This document shows, one piece after another, positions 11,597 through 12,879 of a stretch of DNA of 12,879 nucleotides; the first letter of the stretch is position 1, and each line of letters begins with the position of its first letter. The notes under the pieces are model-generated. The model was not told where the DNA came from and did no database searches. It was given only the letters and a program-made list of their open reading frames with translations. The position numbers were made by a program, and so were the translations under genes. The DNA is from Mesoaciditogaceae bacterium. GTDB taxonomy: Bacteria; Thermotogota; Thermotogae; Mesoaciditogales; Mesoaciditogaceae. The stretch lies in contig WFSH01000078.1 in NCBI GenBank assembly GCA_015486145.1, positions 1 to 12,879 on the forward strand, written 5' to 3'.

Positions 11597-12025
11597 ATGC
11601 TTATCCCTAAGAGGGTCAAATATAGAAAACAACAACGCGGAAGAATGCGAGGTCTTGCCAAAGGTGGTACTGAAGTTGAGTTCGGAGAGTGGGGCCTTAA
11701 AGCATTAGCGCCTGCGTGGATAACTAACAGACAGATAGAAGCCTGTCGTGTGGCAATAACCAGAAAGTTGAAGAGAAACGGAATGATTTGGATAAGAATT
11801 TTTCCAGATAAACCGATATCGCAACATCCCGCGGAGAGTAGAATGGGCCGTGGAAAAGGTGCACCTGAAAAATGGGTGGCAGTTGTCAAACCCGGTAAGA
11901 TCATGTTTGAGATCGGAGGCGTTAGCAAAGCGCTGGCCGAAGAGGCGTTACGATTGGCTGCTGCCAAGCTTCCGATAAAGACTAAAATCGTTTTGCGGCC
12001 ACCATTCGGAGGTGAGTCGATGTGA
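11597..12025 (+). CDS. rplP: 50S ribosomal protein L16
   Basis: A 142-residue L16, a late-assembly protein next to the A site that helps position aminoacyl-tRNA. It begins MLIPKRVKYRKQQRGRMRG, the normal family start, and shows FGEWGLKALAPAWIT (29-43), WIRIFPDKP (65-73), RMGRGKGAPEKWVAVVKPG (82-100) and AAAKLPIKTK (121-130). Arg82 corresponds to the arginine hydroxylated in E. coli L16. The ATG at 11597 was preferred over an in-frame TTG at 11591 because AAGGAGGT ends at 11590, giving normal spacing only to the ATG. The last codons ATG-TGA contain the GTG start of rpmC, a 4-bp overlap. Confidence 0.97.
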   Translation: MLIPKRVKYRKQQRGRMRGLAKGGTEVEFGEWGLKALAPAWITNRQIEACRVAITRKLKRNGMIWIRIFPDKPISQHPAESRMGRGKGAPEKWVAVVKPGKIMFEIGGVSKALAEEALRLAAAKLPIKTKIVLRPPFGGESM

Positions 12026-12273
12026 GGGCAAAAGATCTCCGAGAGATGACAATAGAAGAGTTAAAGGGTCTTGAAATCGAGCAGAAGGAAAAACTCTACA
12101 CGCTTAGATTTCAGTTGGAACTTTCCCAATTGGACGATACCACTCAAATTCGCCAAGTCAAAAGAGATATAGCACGAATAAAGACTTTGATGCGAGAGAA
12201 AGAAATCAGGCTTGAGAGAACCGGCAAAAACGGCGGTAAGCCACCTCTGAGTGAAAGGAGAGGTGAAAAATGA
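12022..12273 (+). CDS. rpmC: 50S ribosomal protein L29, C-terminally extended
   Basis: An 83-residue L29, a small two-helix protein near the tunnel exit beside L23. The family core is visible as AKDLREMTIEELKGLEIE (3-20), LYTLRFQLELSQL (25-37) and RQVKRDIARIKTLMREKEI (44-62). Usual length is around 65, so the last 17-20 residues (GKNGGKPPLSERRGEK) are an extra basic tail. The DNA encoding it forms a hairpin that covers the rpsQ ribosome binding site. The GTG at 12022 is preceded by GGAGGTGAG (12009-12017) inside rplP. It overlaps rplP by 4 bp (GTGA) and rpsQ by 4 bp (ATGA). Confidence 0.94.
   Translation: MRAKDLREMTIEELKGLEIEQKEKLYTLRFQLELSQLDDTTQIRQVKRDIARIKTLMREKEIRLERTGKNGGKPPLSERRGEK
12242..12265 (+). 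promoter_or_regulatory. Hairpin hiding the rpsQ ribosome binding site
   Basis: CACCTCT (12242-12248) is the exact inverted copy of AGAGGTG (12259-12265), with a 10-nt loop. AGAGGTG is the sequence that serves as the rpsQ ribosome binding site, 4 nt before its ATG. Ribosomes finishing rpmC would open the stem, so it could enforce coupling between rpmC and rpsQ. Confidence 0.45.
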
Positions 12274-12560
12274 AAAAACGGCTTGTTGGAAAAGTTGTGA
12301 GTGATAAAATGAATAAGACCAGAGTGGTGGTTGTGGAAAGGATCGTACAAGATAGAAGATTTGGTAAAACCATTTCAAGAACGTCCAAGTACAAAATTCA
12401 CGATGAGAAAAACGAATGCCATACTGGTGATATTGTGGAAATTGAAGAAACAAGGCCACTTAGCAAAGAAAAAAACTGGAAACTTGTATCAATCCTTAAA
12501 AAGAACATCCTCACCACTTCTGAAGAGGAAGCAAGTAAGGGAGAAGGTGTTCCGGAATGA
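12270..12560 (+). CDS. rpsQ: 30S ribosomal protein S17
   Basis: A 96-residue S17, a primary 16S rRNA-binding protein with an OB fold in the body of the 30S subunit. Family blocks are LVGKVVSDKMNKTRVVVVER (5-24), the basic loop RRFGKTISRTSKYKIHDEKN and GDIVEIEETRPLSKEKNWKLV (53-73). The C-terminal 15-20 residues (TSEEEASKGEGVPE) are an acidic tail beyond the E. coli length of about 84. The ATG at 12270 overlaps the rpmC stop as ATGA, and its own stop overlaps the rplN start in the same way, so it sits in a chain of coupled genes. Confidence 0.96.
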   Translation: MKKRLVGKVVSDKMNKTRVVVVERIVQDRRFGKTISRTSKYKIHDEKNECHTGDIVEIEETRPLSKEKNWKLVSILKKNILTTSEEEASKGEGVPE

Positions 12561-12879
12561 TTCAACAGGAAAGTGTCCTAAATGTGGCCGACAATTCGGG
12601 AGCAAAGAAAATACTTGTCATCAGAGTTATGGGTGGTTCTAATAGGAAGAAAGGCAGCATTGGAGATGTGGTTATTGGAACGGTGAAGGAGGCCATTCCA
12701 CGGGCCGACGTTAAAAAGAGCGAAATCGTAAGAGCCGTTATAGTGAGAACCAAAAAGGAAGTGCGAAGGCGTGATGGCTCCTACATACGTTTTGATGATA
12801 ACGCAGCCGTGCTCATAAGTAAAGATAACGAACCACGTGGCACAAGGATTTTTGGCCCTGTGGCTCGAGAACTTAGAGA
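12557..12879 (+). CDS. rplN: 50S ribosomal protein L14 (partial, cut by the right edge)
   Basis: The first 107 codons of L14, a 50S protein at the subunit interface that contacts 16S helix 14 and is the target of the silencing factor RsfS. It begins MIQQESVLNVADNSGAKKI, followed by MGGSNRKKGSIGDVV (25-39), AVIVRTKKEVRRRDGSYIRF (60-79) and FGPVARELR at the edge. About 15 residues are missing compared with the usual 122. The ATG at 12557 overlaps the rpsQ stop as ATGA. Gene order rplP-rpmC-rpsQ-rplN is the normal junction between the S10 and spc clusters, with no promoter or terminator between them. Confidence 0.97.
   Translation, partial: MIQQESVLNVADNSGAKKILVIRVMGGSNRKKGSIGDVVIGTVKEAIPRADVKKSEIVRAVIVRTKKEVRRRDGSYIRFDDNAAVLISKDNEPRGTRIFGPVARELR

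Noticed and set aside
1..12879. Mobile elements, CRISPR arrays, toxin-antitoxin or defence genes
   Set aside because: I saw no transposase, integrase, regularly spaced repeats or related motifs on either strand. The window is core translation genes plus one regulator and one partial exported protein.

Overview
The window reads as a chromosomal ribosomal-protein and translation-factor locus of a bacterium, most likely a member of the Thermotogae (Thermotogota). The best clues are that tuf runs straight into rpsJ, so the str and S10 clusters are joined, and that L22 has a basic N-terminal and a charged C-terminal extension of the kind I recall from Thermotoga. Every product resembles that phylum in general character. 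The placement rests on recalled similarity, not on a search, and I cannot name the genus.

Left part (1-1730). The minus strand carries the first 36 codons of an exported protein that runs off the left edge. A 281-bp divergent spacer rich in small dyads follows. Then comes a plus-strand gene for a sigma-54-type AAA+ activator with an intact GAFTGA loop, a Fis-like C-terminal helix-turn-helix and an unassigned, possibly degenerate receiver-like N-terminus. It ends in a strong hairpin that looks like the terminator of the facing transcript.

Middle-left (1742-2908, minus strand). rpsB (S2, with a long acidic tail) is followed by tRNA-Arg(CCG) and tRNA-Ser(CGA), apparently as one unit driven by an extended -10 promoter and a leader of about 93 nt containing a 9-bp hairpin. 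No tsf follows rpsB, which is unusual. Between this promoter and the divergent rpsL promoter lies a perfect 9-bp inverted repeat.

Right part (2959 to the end, plus strand). A sigma-70-like promoter starts a tightly packed cluster: rpsL, rpsG, fusA, tuf, rpsJ, rplC, rplD, rplW, rplB, rpsS, rplV, rpsC, rplP, rpmC, rpsQ and rplN (cut by the right edge). Many neighbours overlap by 4-11 bp or are separated by a few bases, which implies translational coupling. GTG starts are used for rpsB, rpsS, rpsC and rpmC. The only sizeable internal gap is the 59-bp tuf-rpsJ spacer, which holds a terminator-like hairpin that could compete with a second fold hiding the rpsJ ribosome binding site.

All coding content except the AAA+ regulator and the partial exported protein is core translation machinery. 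I see no phage, insertion sequence, CRISPR array or toxin system, and I do not think the window contains a new multi-gene system. The points worth a second look are regulatory (shared divergent operator, leader hairpins, competing RNA folds, a duplicated palindrome before the AAA+ gene) and a few unusual residues in otherwise invariant ribosomal positions (S12 Arg at the Lys87 site, L2 DHPM, L22 Met in the tunnel loop, EF-G switch I).
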